Source: Pseudomonadota bacterium
GTDB taxonomy: Bacteria; Pseudomonadota; Alphaproteobacteria; Rhizobiales; Devosiaceae
Direction of reading: 5' to 3'
DNA length: 17,482 bases
NCBI GenBank assembly: GCA_023430705.1
Contig: JAEYZJ010000218.1
Span: 1-17,482 of the forward strand
Both the position numbers and the translations under genes were made by a program. Position 1 is the first letter of the stretch. Each line of letters starts with the position of its first letter. Under the pieces are notes generated by a model that ran no database searches, had not been told where the DNA came from, and saw only the letters and a list, made by a program, of their open reading frames with translations. Below, one piece after another: positions 8,701-15,551 of the stretch.

Positions 8701-9333
8701 CTACAGGTCCACGACCATGAACGTCGTGTGCCGAGGGAGTGCTTCGTGCTCCAGCACCTCGAAGCCCAGGGTCCGATAGAACGTCTGCGCTCCATGGTTC
8801 ACGGGGCTCACCTGCAGGTGCATCCCCTCCGCACCCGCCTCCCGGAGCCGGTTCATCAGGTATCGCATCCCGCGCGTTCCGATCCCCCGCCCCCTCGCCT
8901 CCTCGAGCAGGTCGATATGCCCGTGCGCAGGATAGGGGTACAGTTGTGGCGGATAGACGAACTCGGGATGGTGGATGGCGTAGCGCGCCCAGTCGCTCCC
9001 CTGCCAGGTGCTCTCGTCGGGCCCCGGATCGTCGAGCCGCGCCGCGATCGGCGGAAACCACTCGCGTTCCATCCGGGCGTAGAGCCCCGACGTATCGAGC
9101 GCCCCGAGGATATATCCGCACACCCCGCTTGGCCCATCGACGACGAACGCAAACTCTGGCGCGTAGACCTGGTACGGCACGGCATAGATCAGCCCGAGCA
9201 GGTCCGGATCGTCCTCCTTGCCGGTGGCGTCCCTGCCGGAGTCCCCAGTCCTGAGGCACACCATGTTGAGTGCCGCATGGTCGCCCGGCAGAGCGTGGCG
9301 CAGGCTGTAGCCGCCGCCGAACTCAAGCACCAT
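8701..9333 (-). CDS. GNAT acetyltransferase, homologous to the C-terminal HAT-like domain of mammalian O-GlcNAcase
   Basis: This is a 210-residue GCN5-related N-acetyltransferase. The acetyl-CoA pyrophosphate loop is intact (RGRGIG at 147-152, form R-x-x-G-x-G), followed by the helix GMRYLMNRLREAG and the beta-bulge region FYRTLGFEVLEHE. Beyond the generic fold, the N-terminal half (YSLRHALPGD, then GVCGYILGALD and WFPPIAARL) lines up with the human O-GlcNAcase C-terminal domain (as I recall it: YTIRPYLPKD, GICGYALGTVD, WIPFMQEKY). That alignment is from memory, not computed. The human domain is regarded as a pseudo-acetyltransferase; this one looks catalytically competent. The acceptor substrate is unknown; an amino sugar or a protein are both possible. 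The ATG at 9333 has AAGGGA upstream and overlaps the GH84 stop by 11 bases. A longer open frame exists, but its added residues lie in the GH84 gene. Confidence 0.9.
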   Translation of the reverse strand: MVLEFGGGYSLRHALPGDHAALNMVCLRTGDSGRDATGKEDDPDLLGLIYAVPYQVYAPEFAFVVDGPSGVCGYILGALDTSGLYARMEREWFPPIAARLDDPGPDESTWQGSDWARYAIHHPEFVYPPQLYPYPAHGHIDLLEEARGRGIGTRGMRYLMNRLREAGAEGMHLQVSPVNHGAQTFYRTLGFEVLEHEALPRHTTFMVVDL

Positions 9334-10804
9334 GCCGGTAGCGTCCCTTCTCGTCGCGCCGAAGCAGTTCCTGCACCGCCACCGTGAACCCGCGCCGATA
9401 GAAGTTGTAGATCCGGTCCTGGTCGGGGAACTCTGTCTCTTGCGGCGGCTCCCCGGCCAGCCAGTCGAGATAGGTGACGAGGTGCGTGATCTCCTCGCGC
9501 GCTTCCCACAGGTACGGGTGAAAGGCATAGAACAGGTCGCGGTTCTCGAGCTCTGTCATCCGGTTGAAGAGCCCGATCACTCGGTCCCGGAAATCGACGA
9601 CGGCCTGCTGCCCCGCCAGCCACTCTGCACTGCGCACATCGGGCCGATGCTCCGCCAGCAACCCGCGCGCCGTCTGCAGCACGCTCTCGACCTCCGGCCC
9701 GCATCGGAACGGCTGGTAGAACAGCTCCACCAGCAGCCGGATATCGTCGGATTCCAGCATTTCCGCATCGTCTGTGAACGCGAGCCTGAACCGCGGCTGC
9801 CAGGCCTCGAGCGCTGTCGCGAAAGCCTGTGCCTCGCCCCCTTCTCCATTGGCGAACAGCCCTGTGGTGCGCACCGGCACGAAGTTCGCCTCGAACTCGT
9901 TGTTGGGGTTGGTCACGAACCCCTCGACATGGTCGAGTATCTCTACACTGCGTCCGCCCAGCGGCCCGGCGTGGACCCGCCGGATGTCGTAATCGTTGGC
10001 GTGGAAGTTTTCCCAGATGACCGGCTTCCGCCGGATGACCTCGGCCAACTCCCGCAGTCCCTCGACATCGATCTTTTCGGACACGATATCCGGGCCCGTC
10101 CAGAACACGCCGATCGCCCGATCGAGTTCCTCCCCGAGTGTCCTGAGATAGGCCGACCCCTTCACGTCGCGCCCCGCGAACGCGCCGCAGTACTGCGTCG
10201 GGCAGAAGAGCACCGTCGTGCCCACCGCATTGGCATCAAGGTGCGCCGTCGCGGCATTGGCAAAGTGGCACTGGGCCGCCGCGAACGAGGCAAACACCTT
10301 CTCGTCCGCCGGCATCATCGTCGATGGCACATCGTCGAACAGCAGTGCGAAGTGGCGAACGCCAAGGTCCAGGAGCTGGTCGAGCCGGCGCTTGAGCGCG
10401 TCGAGGTCGCTTGCGTCCGAATAGACGACATCGAGACACGGCGCGATTGCCACCATGAAGTTCAGCCTGCGCGCCCGTGCTGCGTCGACCAGCTCCTGGA
10501 GTTGAGCGGCTTCGGCCGCGTTGTAGGTTTCGCGCCACCGCGCCCGGATCTTGATGTCGTCCTTGGGCCCGTAGACGAAGGTGTTCATCCCGGCCGTTGC
10601 GATCCAGTCGAGCATCTCCACGCGTTGCGGGTGGGTCCAGGCGCGCCCGTAGAACCCTTCGATGACGCCGGTGAGGAACGGCCGGCCCGCCTTGCCGCCG
10701 CCACCGCCGGCACGATCCGGCTGATCGAGCAGGACATCGAGCGACCAGCCCGAAAGACCGGGCGGCGAGCCGAGAACGCTGGGACTTTGGTGTACTGTAC
10801 CCAT
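9323..10804 (-). CDS. GH84 beta-N-acetylglucosaminidase (O-GlcNAcase-like), cytoplasmic
   Basis: This is a 493-residue glycoside hydrolase of family GH84, which removes terminal beta-linked GlcNAc by substrate-assisted catalysis. The catalytic domain begins at FLTGVIEGFYGRAWT (43-57). The catalytic aspartates are Asp157-Asp158 in LLFDDVP. Residues matching the human GlcNAc pocket are all present: Lys81, Tyr205 in PTQYCGAF, Trp264, Asn266 and Asp271 in VIWENFHANDYD, and Asn299 in TNPNNEFEAN. A helical C-terminal region follows from about 345. No signal peptide is present, so it acts in the cytoplasm, presumably on imported material. The first 42 residues form a Gly-rich tail without family counterpart, but no in-frame ATG, GTG or TTG lies between the ATG at 10804 and the domain. 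It starts four bases after the permease stop. It belongs with the importer and the GNAT gene in one operon. Confidence 0.95.
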   Translation of the reverse strand: MGTVHQSPSVLGSPPGLSGWSLDVLLDQPDRAGGGGGKAGRPFLTGVIEGFYGRAWTHPQRVEMLDWIATAGMNTFVYGPKDDIKIRARWRETYNAAEAAQLQELVDAARARRLNFMVAIAPCLDVVYSDASDLDALKRRLDQLLDLGVRHFALLFDDVPSTMMPADEKVFASFAAAQCHFANAATAHLDANAVGTTVLFCPTQYCGAFAGRDVKGSAYLRTLGEELDRAIGVFWTGPDIVSEKIDVEGLRELAEVIRRKPVIWENFHANDYDIRRVHAGPLGGRSVEILDHVEGFVTNPNNEFEANFVPVRTTGLFANGEGGEAQAFATALEAWQPRFRLAFTDDAEMLESDDIRLLVELFYQPFRCGPEVESVLQTARGLLAEHRPDVRSAEWLAGQQAVVDFRDRVIGLFNRMTELENRDLFYAFHPYLWEAREEITHLVTYLDWLAGEPPQETEFPDQDRIYNFYRRGFTVAVQELLRRDEKGRYRHGA

Positions 10805-10808
10805 GGTG

Positions 10809-11648
10809 TCAGTCCATCGCAGTTGCAGTCAGCCCAGCGATCACGTGACGCTGCAGCAGGAAATAGAGGATGAGTATCGGCACGGTAGTGATCGACAGGG
10901 CTGCAAACACCAGCGCGTAGTCGGTGCTGTGATAGCCCGAGAAACGCACGAGCCCGACCGGCAATGTGCGCTGCGCGTCGTCGGTGATGAACAGCAGGGC
11001 GAACAGCAGTTCGTTCCACACCGCGATCGTGTTGAGCACCACCATCGTCAGCATGGCCGGCCAGACCATCGGCACCGACACGTGCCAGAAGATTTCCCAC
11101 GTGCTGGCGCCGTCGAGGCGCGCTGCCTCCTCCATGTCGGGTCGGATGGAGATGAAGTAGGCCCGCATCAGGAACACCGTGAACGCCAGCTGCCATGCTG
11201 CGCCCGGCAGGATCAGCGCCCAGGGCGTGTTCAACAGGTGCATGTCCCGCAGTTGTGTGAACAGGGCGATCGCCACCGATGGCGGGGGCAGCAGCAACCC
11301 GATCAACAGCACCCGGTACATGAGCCGCCTGCCGGGAAACTCGAGCCGAGTGAAAGCAAACGCTGCTGCCGTTGCAAACAGCACGCACATGCTCACCGCG
11401 ACCACCGTCACGAACACCGAGTTGAAGTAGAGCGTGCCTAGCCCGCCCACCTGCCAGGCTTCGATGAGGTTTCCCCACCGCCACTCCGAGGGCAACGCGA
11501 ACGGCGTGCGGAAGATTTCGCGGTTCGACTTGAAGGCCGAGTAGACCATCCAGACCGCCGGATAGAACATCACCGCGACGATCACTCCGGCCGCGCCGAA
11601 CTGCAGCCATTCGGCCGGGCTCCGGCCCCGCTCAGTAGCGCGTGACAT
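10809..11648 (-). CDS. Carbohydrate ABC transporter permease (MalG-type)
   Basis: This is the second inner-membrane permease of a CUT1-type sugar importer, 279 residues with about six membrane segments beginning with LQFGAAGVIVAVMFYPAVWMV-like hydrophobic residues near 15-36. The EAA loop that contacts the ATPase is EEAARLDGASTWEIFWHVSVP around residues 175-195, and the typical C-terminus LYFLLQRHVIAGLTATAMD is present. It overlaps the upstream permease gene by 17 bases and is followed four bases later by the GH84 start. Pairing with a MalF-type partner and a family 1 binding protein supports import of an oligosaccharide or glycoside, inferred to contain GlcNAc from the GH84 neighbour. Confidence 0.94.
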   Translation of the reverse strand: MSRATERGRSPAEWLQFGAAGVIVAVMFYPAVWMVYSAFKSNREIFRTPFALPSEWRWGNLIEAWQVGGLGTLYFNSVFVTVVAVSMCVLFATAAAFAFTRLEFPGRRLMYRVLLIGLLLPPPSVAIALFTQLRDMHLLNTPWALILPGAAWQLAFTVFLMRAYFISIRPDMEEAARLDGASTWEIFWHVSVPMVWPAMLTMVVLNTIAVWNELLFALLFITDDAQRTLPVGLVRFSGYHSTDYALVFAALSITTVPILILYFLLQRHVIAGLTATAMD

Positions 11649-12525
11649 GGCTGCGTTCCGAAATCCTGAGATAGGCGATGGAGATCAGTGACACGACGAG
11701 CGTCAGTACCACTGTGAGCGCCACGCCATAGCCGATCTGGTTCTGGTCGAACGCCTGCTTGATGATCCATGTCGCCGGGACTTCCGTCGCCCCGAACGGC
11801 TGTCCGTTGGTCATGGTGAAGAACAGGTCGAAGCCGGCAAAGCCTCCCGTCACCGCGAGCAGGATGCAGACAATGACGTTCTGCTTCAGCATCGGCAGCG
11901 TAATCCAGATGAACTGCTGGACGCCCGTCGCGCCGTCCAGTCGCGCCGCCTCGTAGAGGTTGCGCGGGATGCGCCTAAGGGCCGCGAAGAAGATTACCAT
12001 GTAGAAACCGGCATACTTCCAGCCCGACACGATGCAGATGAACAACAGCGCCGTCTCCGGTTGCGCCAGCCACGGCTGTGCCCAGTCGCCGAGCCCTATC
12101 GAGCGCAGGCTCGAGTTGAGCAGCCCTGTCCGGTAGTCGAGCACGAACTTCCACAGCACGCCCGCTGCCGACATCGACAGCACCACCGGCGCAAAGAACA
12201 TGCCGCGCATCAGCGCGAAGCCGCGGCGGTCCGAATTCAGCAGCACGGCCATGACGAGGCCGAATGCTACCTCGAAGACGAGCGTGGCGAGGATGTAGAG
12301 GATGACGTGCACGAACGAGAGCAGGAACGTCGGGTCGGTCACCGCTCGTGCGAAGTTGGCGAGCCCGGCCCATCGCGGCTCGCTGAACCCGTCCCAGAAG
12401 GTGAAAGCGTAATAGACTGACGCCCCCAGCGGCAGCAGCACGAAGGTGGCGAACAGCAGCATCGCTGGCGCCGCGAACAATGCGTTCGCGACGCCCGAGC
12501 TGATCGGGGCCGAGCGGTCTTCCAC
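11632..12525 (-). CDS. Carbohydrate ABC transporter permease (MalF/UgpA-type)
   Basis: This is the first inner-membrane permease of the CUT1-type importer, 297 residues with about six membrane segments. The N-terminal pattern (ANALFAAPAMLLFATFVLLPLG) is characteristic, and the EAA loop is YEAARLDGATGVQQFIWITLP at about 191-211. A run of FDLFFTMTNGQPFGATE follows, as in UgpA-like permeases. It starts nine bases after the binding-protein stop and ends 17 bases inside the MalG-type gene, so the two permeases are translationally coupled. No ATPase gene accompanies them. Confidence 0.94.
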   Translation of the reverse strand: MEDRSAPISSGVANALFAAPAMLLFATFVLLPLGASVYYAFTFWDGFSEPRWAGLANFARAVTDPTFLLSFVHVILYILATLVFEVAFGLVMAVLLNSDRRGFALMRGMFFAPVVLSMSAAGVLWKFVLDYRTGLLNSSLRSIGLGDWAQPWLAQPETALLFICIVSGWKYAGFYMVIFFAALRRIPRNLYEAARLDGATGVQQFIWITLPMLKQNVIVCILLAVTGGFAGFDLFFTMTNGQPFGATEVPATWIIKQAFDQNQIGYGVALTVVLTLVVSLISIAYLRISERSHVTRY

Positions 12526-12534
12526 GTGCGGGGC

Positions 12535-13797
12535 TTACTGCTTGCCCATCGCTGCCAGCGTCTGGTCGAGCCAGACCAAGGCATCCTTGGCGCTCTTCTC
12601 ACCCGAGGCTGCATAGGCAGCGGCCTGGTAGAAGGCCTCGGCCACCGGCACCGGATACTTGTTGTCGGGCGGCGGCACGATGGCCGATGCACCGCTCATC
12701 AACGCTAACATGGCCTGCGTCTGCTCGTCGAGATTTGCCTTCTCGCTGACGCCCCGCACCGGGCTCATCTGGCCGCTCTCGGCCCATTTGACCTGGCTGG
12801 CTTCGGATGTGAGGAACTTGAGGAACTTGATCGCCTCGTCCGGGTGCTGCGCATTCTTGTGCACCACGAGCCCGGTGATCGTGCCGATCACGCTGTCGGC
12901 GAGCGGATGGGCAGGGTCGATCGGCGGCGTGTTGAACTGCGAGTACTCGAAGCCTTCATCGGCGAGGTTCCCGGTCTCCGAGACCAGCCAGGAGCCGATC
13001 GGGTGCATCACTGCCCCCTCCTGGAAGAACGTCGCCATGGCAGGGTCAGCGCCGAGCGCCTGCATGTCCTTGTTGAAGGCCCCCACCTCATGCAACTGCA
13101 CGAGCAGGCCCAGCGCCTTCTCGAAGGCCGGGGTGTCGAACGGCGCCTCCTGTTTGAAGGCGGCCACGTATTCATCGGGCGGCACCACCATGGCGGCGAT
13201 GTGTCCGGCCCAGTTGCCCAGCGGCCAGAACTCGTTGTTGCCTTCGACAATGGGAGTCTCGCCGGCATCGGCCAGGGTCTTCGTCAGCGCGACGAACTCC
13301 TCCCAGCTCGCGGGCGGCGTCAGGTTGTGCTCGGCGAAGATCTTTTTGTTGTACCAGATGGTGTTGGTCAGATCGAGCGACAGCGGCACCAGGTAGGGCT
13401 TGCCGTCAACCATGGTGCCGGCACCGTCGGTCCATACCGCTTCCGAAAAGCTCTCCTTCCAGCCGTCTGTCGCCATCGCCTCGCTGAGGTCGTAGGCATA
13501 GCCCGCCTCCACGTCCCGCTGCACCGGATAGCCGGCCCATTCGTAGAAGATGTCCGGGACCTCGTTGCTCTTGAGCTGCGTGATCAGGCCCTGGTTGGAG
13601 TACTGGTCGTCATCGAACACGATCTGCTTGATCGTGATGCCCGGATTGACCGACTCGAAGTCCGCGATGATCGCGTCGAGCGCTTCCCGGCTCGAGCCGC
13701 CGGTGATGGAGTGAGTGAACCGCACCTCCTGCGCGGGGGCGCTCGTGGTGAGCATCAGCAGCGCGGTGAACGTTGCCAGTGTGAAAGTCTTTGCCAT
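12535..13797 (-). CDS. Extracellular solute-binding protein family 1 (carbohydrate importer)
   Basis: This is a periplasmic binding protein of the MalE-like family 1, 420 residues. The ATG at 13797 is chosen because it gives a clean Sec signal peptide (MAKTFTLATFTALLMLTTSA, cut near PAQE) and has AGGTGGGG a few bases upstream; the frame stays open to 13986 but the added residues carry no signal. The mature protein begins VRFTHSITGGSSREALDAII and includes the family pattern in which a short linear segment (SNEVPDIFYEWAGYP) precedes the hinge, plus the later KFLKFLTSEASQVKWAE segment typical of this family. It is the first gene of the GH84 operon, transcribed away from the GntR gene. The ligand is inferred to be a GlcNAc-containing saccharide from context only. 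Confidence 0.94.
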   Translation of the reverse strand: MAKTFTLATFTALLMLTTSAPAQEVRFTHSITGGSSREALDAIIADFESVNPGITIKQIVFDDDQYSNQGLITQLKSNEVPDIFYEWAGYPVQRDVEAGYAYDLSEAMATDGWKESFSEAVWTDGAGTMVDGKPYLVPLSLDLTNTIWYNKKIFAEHNLTPPASWEEFVALTKTLADAGETPIVEGNNEFWPLGNWAGHIAAMVVPPDEYVAAFKQEAPFDTPAFEKALGLLVQLHEVGAFNKDMQALGADPAMATFFQEGAVMHPIGSWLVSETGNLADEGFEYSQFNTPPIDPAHPLADSVIGTITGLVVHKNAQHPDEAIKFLKFLTSEASQVKWAESGQMSPVRGVSEKANLDEQTQAMLALMSGASAIVPPPDNKYPVPVAEAFYQAAAYAASGEKSAKDALVWLDQTLAAMGKQ

Positions 13798-13821
13798 TCT
13801 CAGCCCCACCTCTCCTGTAGT

Positions 13822-13909
13822 GAACTGCCCCCATGCGCCGCCACAGAACGCCCCCGGATCGGCAATGACCCGGCCTCCCCTCCTTGCGGCGCCGGTGGCC
13901 GGGCAGTTC
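13822..13909. repeat. 9-bp inverted repeat in the leader of the GH84/importer operon
   Basis: GAACTGCCC at 13822-13830 and GGGCAGTTC at 13901-13909 are exact reverse complements 70 bases apart. Both lie in the predicted 5' untranslated RNA of the binding-protein gene, where they could close a long stem-loop near the RBS. Any regulatory role is speculative; the arms are GC-rich and a chance match is possible. Confidence 0.3.
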
Positions 13910-13949
13910 GGGCGACAGTATAGTCGCATCTGCGGTCCACCGACTTCAA

Positions 13950-13972
13950 CGACTGGTATGTTATTGGTTTGA
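13950..13972 (+). promoter_or_regulatory. Operator site 1, probable GntR-family binding site
   Basis: A 23-bp element starting CGACTGGTATG and containing TTGGT eleven bases after its CTGGT. It matches site 2 (14021-14043, opposite strand) at 19 of 23 positions, including the first eleven without a mismatch. It covers the predicted -10 of the minus-strand importer promoter, and the plus-strand TTGACA at 13969-13974 overlaps its end. Placement between a GntR gene and its presumed target operon suggests repression of both. The TGGT core resembles half-sites of HutC-type regulators of amino-sugar genes (NagR/DasR). The protein-site assignment is inferred. Confidence 0.6.
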
Positions 13973-13985
13973 CAGCCTTTGTCCA
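13958..13985 (-). promoter_or_regulatory. Predicted promoter of the importer/GH84/GNAT operon
   Basis: Read on the minus strand, TGGACA (13985-13980) and TAACAT (13963-13958) are spaced by 16 bases and match the sigma-70 consensus at five of six and four of six positions. Transcription would start near 13951, leaving a leader of about 150 bases before the ATG at 13797. Operator site 1 covers the -10 element. Confidence 0.4.
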
Positions 13986-14020
13986 TCCCCGTGTCGAGAC
14001 AGGGAAATGGCTTGCAATCT

Positions 14021-14043
14021 TCGGACCAAAATCATACCAGTCG
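14021..14043 (-). promoter_or_regulatory. Operator site 2, inverted copy of site 1
   Basis: The reverse complement begins CGACTGGTATG and also has TTGGT eleven bases after CTGGT, like site 1. The centres of the two sites are 71 bp apart, close to seven helical turns, so two regulator dimers could face the same side of the DNA or form a loop. The site lies just upstream of the preferred GntR start at 14075, consistent with autoregulation. Confidence 0.6.
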
Positions 14044-14064
14044 CAAAAGCGTCGAGTTGCGTCC

Positions 14065-14068
14065 GGAG
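14065..14068 (+). promoter_or_regulatory. Ribosome binding site deciding a TTG start for the GntR gene
   Basis: GGAG stands six bases before an in-frame TTG at 14075. The alternatives are a TTG at 13979, which has no RBS and would put operator site 2 within the coding region, and an ATG at 14105, which would cut close to the helix-turn-helix domain. Confidence 0.4.
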
Positions 14069-14074
14069 CGGTTC

Positions 14075-14809
14075 TTGGATTTCTACGCAGCAGTGCTGGA
14101 ACGAATGGCGCGCCAACATGGCCCGCTGGGGGACCGGTTGCGAAATGCGCTCACCACAGTGGTCGACTCCGGCGTCATCGCGCCGGGGGAGGCCTTGCCA
14201 TCCGAGCGCGAGATGGCAGAGCGCCTGAACGTCTCCCGCTCGACGCTTCGCCAGAGCCTGAAGGACCTGGTCCAGCAGGGCATGCTCACCACCCGGCCCG
14301 GGGCCGGGACTATCGTCGTGGGCCGCATTCCCAAAGCGCTTTCACGCCTATCCGGCTTCACCGAGGACATGCAGCTGCGCGGGCTCGCCGCGACCTCGCG
14401 GGTGCTTGAATTCCAGCGCGGACCGGTGGGCGCCGACATGGCGTTTCGCACCGGCCTGCCGCTCGGCACGGAAGTATTCACTCTCGTCCGCCTGCGCCTC
14501 GCCGGCGGGGAGCCCATCGCCTATGAGCGCGCCACGGTTCCGGTCGATGCCGTGGGCGAGGATTTCGACGGCACGGGCTCGCTCTACGAGCGCATGGATG
14601 CCCGCCATTCCCGACCGCAGCGCGTCCTGCAGAGCCTCCAGGCCACGGAAGCCGACGAGGAACTTGCCCGCCACCTCGCCATCCGCCCGGGCGCGGCCGT
14701 GCTCGAGATCAGCCAGCTCGGCTACGGCGAAGGCGGCACTCTCGTCGAGGATGCGGTCAGTTGGTATCGCGGCGACCGCTACAAGTACGTTGGCGAGATC
14801 AGGGGGTGA
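14075..14809 (+). CDS. GntR family transcriptional regulator, HutC/UTRA subfamily
   Basis: This is a 244-residue DNA-binding regulator. An N-terminal winged helix-turn-helix (PLGDRLRNALTTVVDSG, then LPSEREMAERLNVSRSTLRQ) occupies residues about 16-80, with the wing at TTRPGAGTIV. The remaining residues form a UTRA effector domain (AFRTGLPLGTEVFTLVRLRLAGGEPIAYER is diagnostic), as in NagR, DasR and TreR, which sense phosphorylated sugars. It probably represses the divergent importer/GH84 operon and itself through the paired operator sites, with an amino-sugar phosphate as inducer; both points are inference. The start is a TTG chosen by RBS and family length; the frame extends up to a TTG at 13979 and an ATG lies at 14105. 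Its stop is one base before the SIS gene. Confidence 0.93.
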   Translation: MDFYAAVLERMARQHGPLGDRLRNALTTVVDSGVIAPGEALPSEREMAERLNVSRSTLRQSLKDLVQQGMLTTRPGAGTIVVGRIPKALSRLSGFTEDMQLRGLAATSRVLEFQRGPVGADMAFRTGLPLGTEVFTLVRLRLAGGEPIAYERATVPVDAVGEDFDGTGSLYERMDARHSRPQRVLQSLQATEADEELARHLAIRPGAAVLEISQLGYGEGGTLVEDAVSWYRGDRYKYVGEIRG

Positions 14810-14810
14810 C

Positions 14811-15551
14811 ATGAACGCACCTGCCCGTATCCGCTATCGCGACAAGCTGGCCGACATCTTCGAGCGCGTACTCGTCACGCAGCCCGCCGCGCTCGACGCA
14901 GCCCGCGACGCCGTGGCGACCGCGCTCGCCTCCGACCACCTGATCTACGTCGCGGGCTCCGGCCATTCGCACCTGCTTGCCGAGGAAGTCTTCTATCGAG
15001 CCGGCGGGATCGCGGCGGCGCAGGCCATCCTCGATCCGGACCTGATGCTTCACCTGGGTGCCGAACGCTCGACCCAGCTGGAACGCGAGGAAGGGCGCGC
15101 CGAGCGCATTCTGGAGGATTATCCCGTCGGCCCCGGGGACGTCGTCTTCGTTGCCTCGAACTCTGGCCGCAACGCCTACCCGATCGAGATGGCTCTCGCC
15201 TGCAAGGCACGCGGCGCGACCACCATCGCCATCACCTCGCTTAGGCATGCCTCCGCCATTACTTCGCGCCACGGCTCGGGCAAGCTCCTGTTCGAGGTCA
15301 CCGATCTCGTGCTCGACAACGGCGGCGAGTACGGCGATGCCGCCCTCCTTGTCGGCCAGAACCGCCACATGGGCCCCACTTCCACCATCGCCGGGGTCTT
15401 CATTCTCAACGCCGTCCTCGCCGAGGCAGTGGATCAGCTTGCCCGGGACGGCATCGATGTGGACGTCTACCAGAGTGCCAACATGCAGGGCGCGGAAGCG
15501 GCTGCAGAGGAAATGATCCGCCGGTGGCAAGCGCGGATCAGGGGGTTGTAG
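14811..15551 (+). CDS. SIS-domain sugar isomerase-like protein (UPF0309 family)
   Basis: This is a 246-residue cytoplasmic protein with one SIS (sugar isomerase) domain, belonging to the UPF0309 group. Diagnostic segments are VAGSGHSHLLAEEVFYRAGG (about 47-66), VASNSGRNAYPIEMA with the Ser/Asn loop that binds the sugar phosphate, AITSLRHA, and GPTSTIAGVFILNA near the C-terminus. SIS domains bind phosphosugars in isomerases, in the MurNAc-6-phosphate etherase MurQ and in GlmS. The reaction of this subfamily is not established to my knowledge. Co-transcription with a HutC-type regulator and opposite a GH84 operon points to an amino-sugar phosphate. The ATG follows the GntR stop by one base with AGGGGG overlapping that stop. 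The stop lies in the left arm of a terminator-like hairpin. Confidence 0.9.
   Translation: MNAPARIRYRDKLADIFERVLVTQPAALDAARDAVATALASDHLIYVAGSGHSHLLAEEVFYRAGGIAAAQAILDPDLMLHLGAERSTQLEREEGRAERILEDYPVGPGDVVFVASNSGRNAYPIEMALACKARGATTIAITSLRHASAITSRHGSGKLLFEVTDLVLDNGGEYGDAALLVGQNRHMGPTSTIAGVFILNAVLAEAVDQLARDGIDVDVYQSANMQGAEAAAEEMIRRWQARIRGL

Noticed and set aside
10685..10720. GC-rich run encoding GGGGG near the GH84 N-terminus as a frameshift or false start.
   Set aside because: The frame is intact through the run and no other usable start codon lies between it and the catalytic domain, so it is simply an unusual N-terminal tail.
9332..10873. A 513-codon plus-strand open frame across the GH84 gene.
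   Set aside because: The minus strand encodes a clear GH84 with all catalytic residues. The plus frame shows no recognisable motif and is a GC-driven shadow.
13969..13998. A perfect TTGACA at 13969-13974 as the -35 of the GntR promoter.
   Set aside because: No acceptable -10 was seen 16-18 bases downstream, so I list it only as an overlap with operator site 1 and do not call a complete plus-strand promoter.
14406..14810. An N-terminal extension of the SIS-domain frame by 135 codons.
   Set aside because: This stretch overlaps the UTRA domain of the GntR gene in another frame and is Ser/Pro/Arg-rich. Family similarity begins only at the ATG at 14811, which has an RBS.
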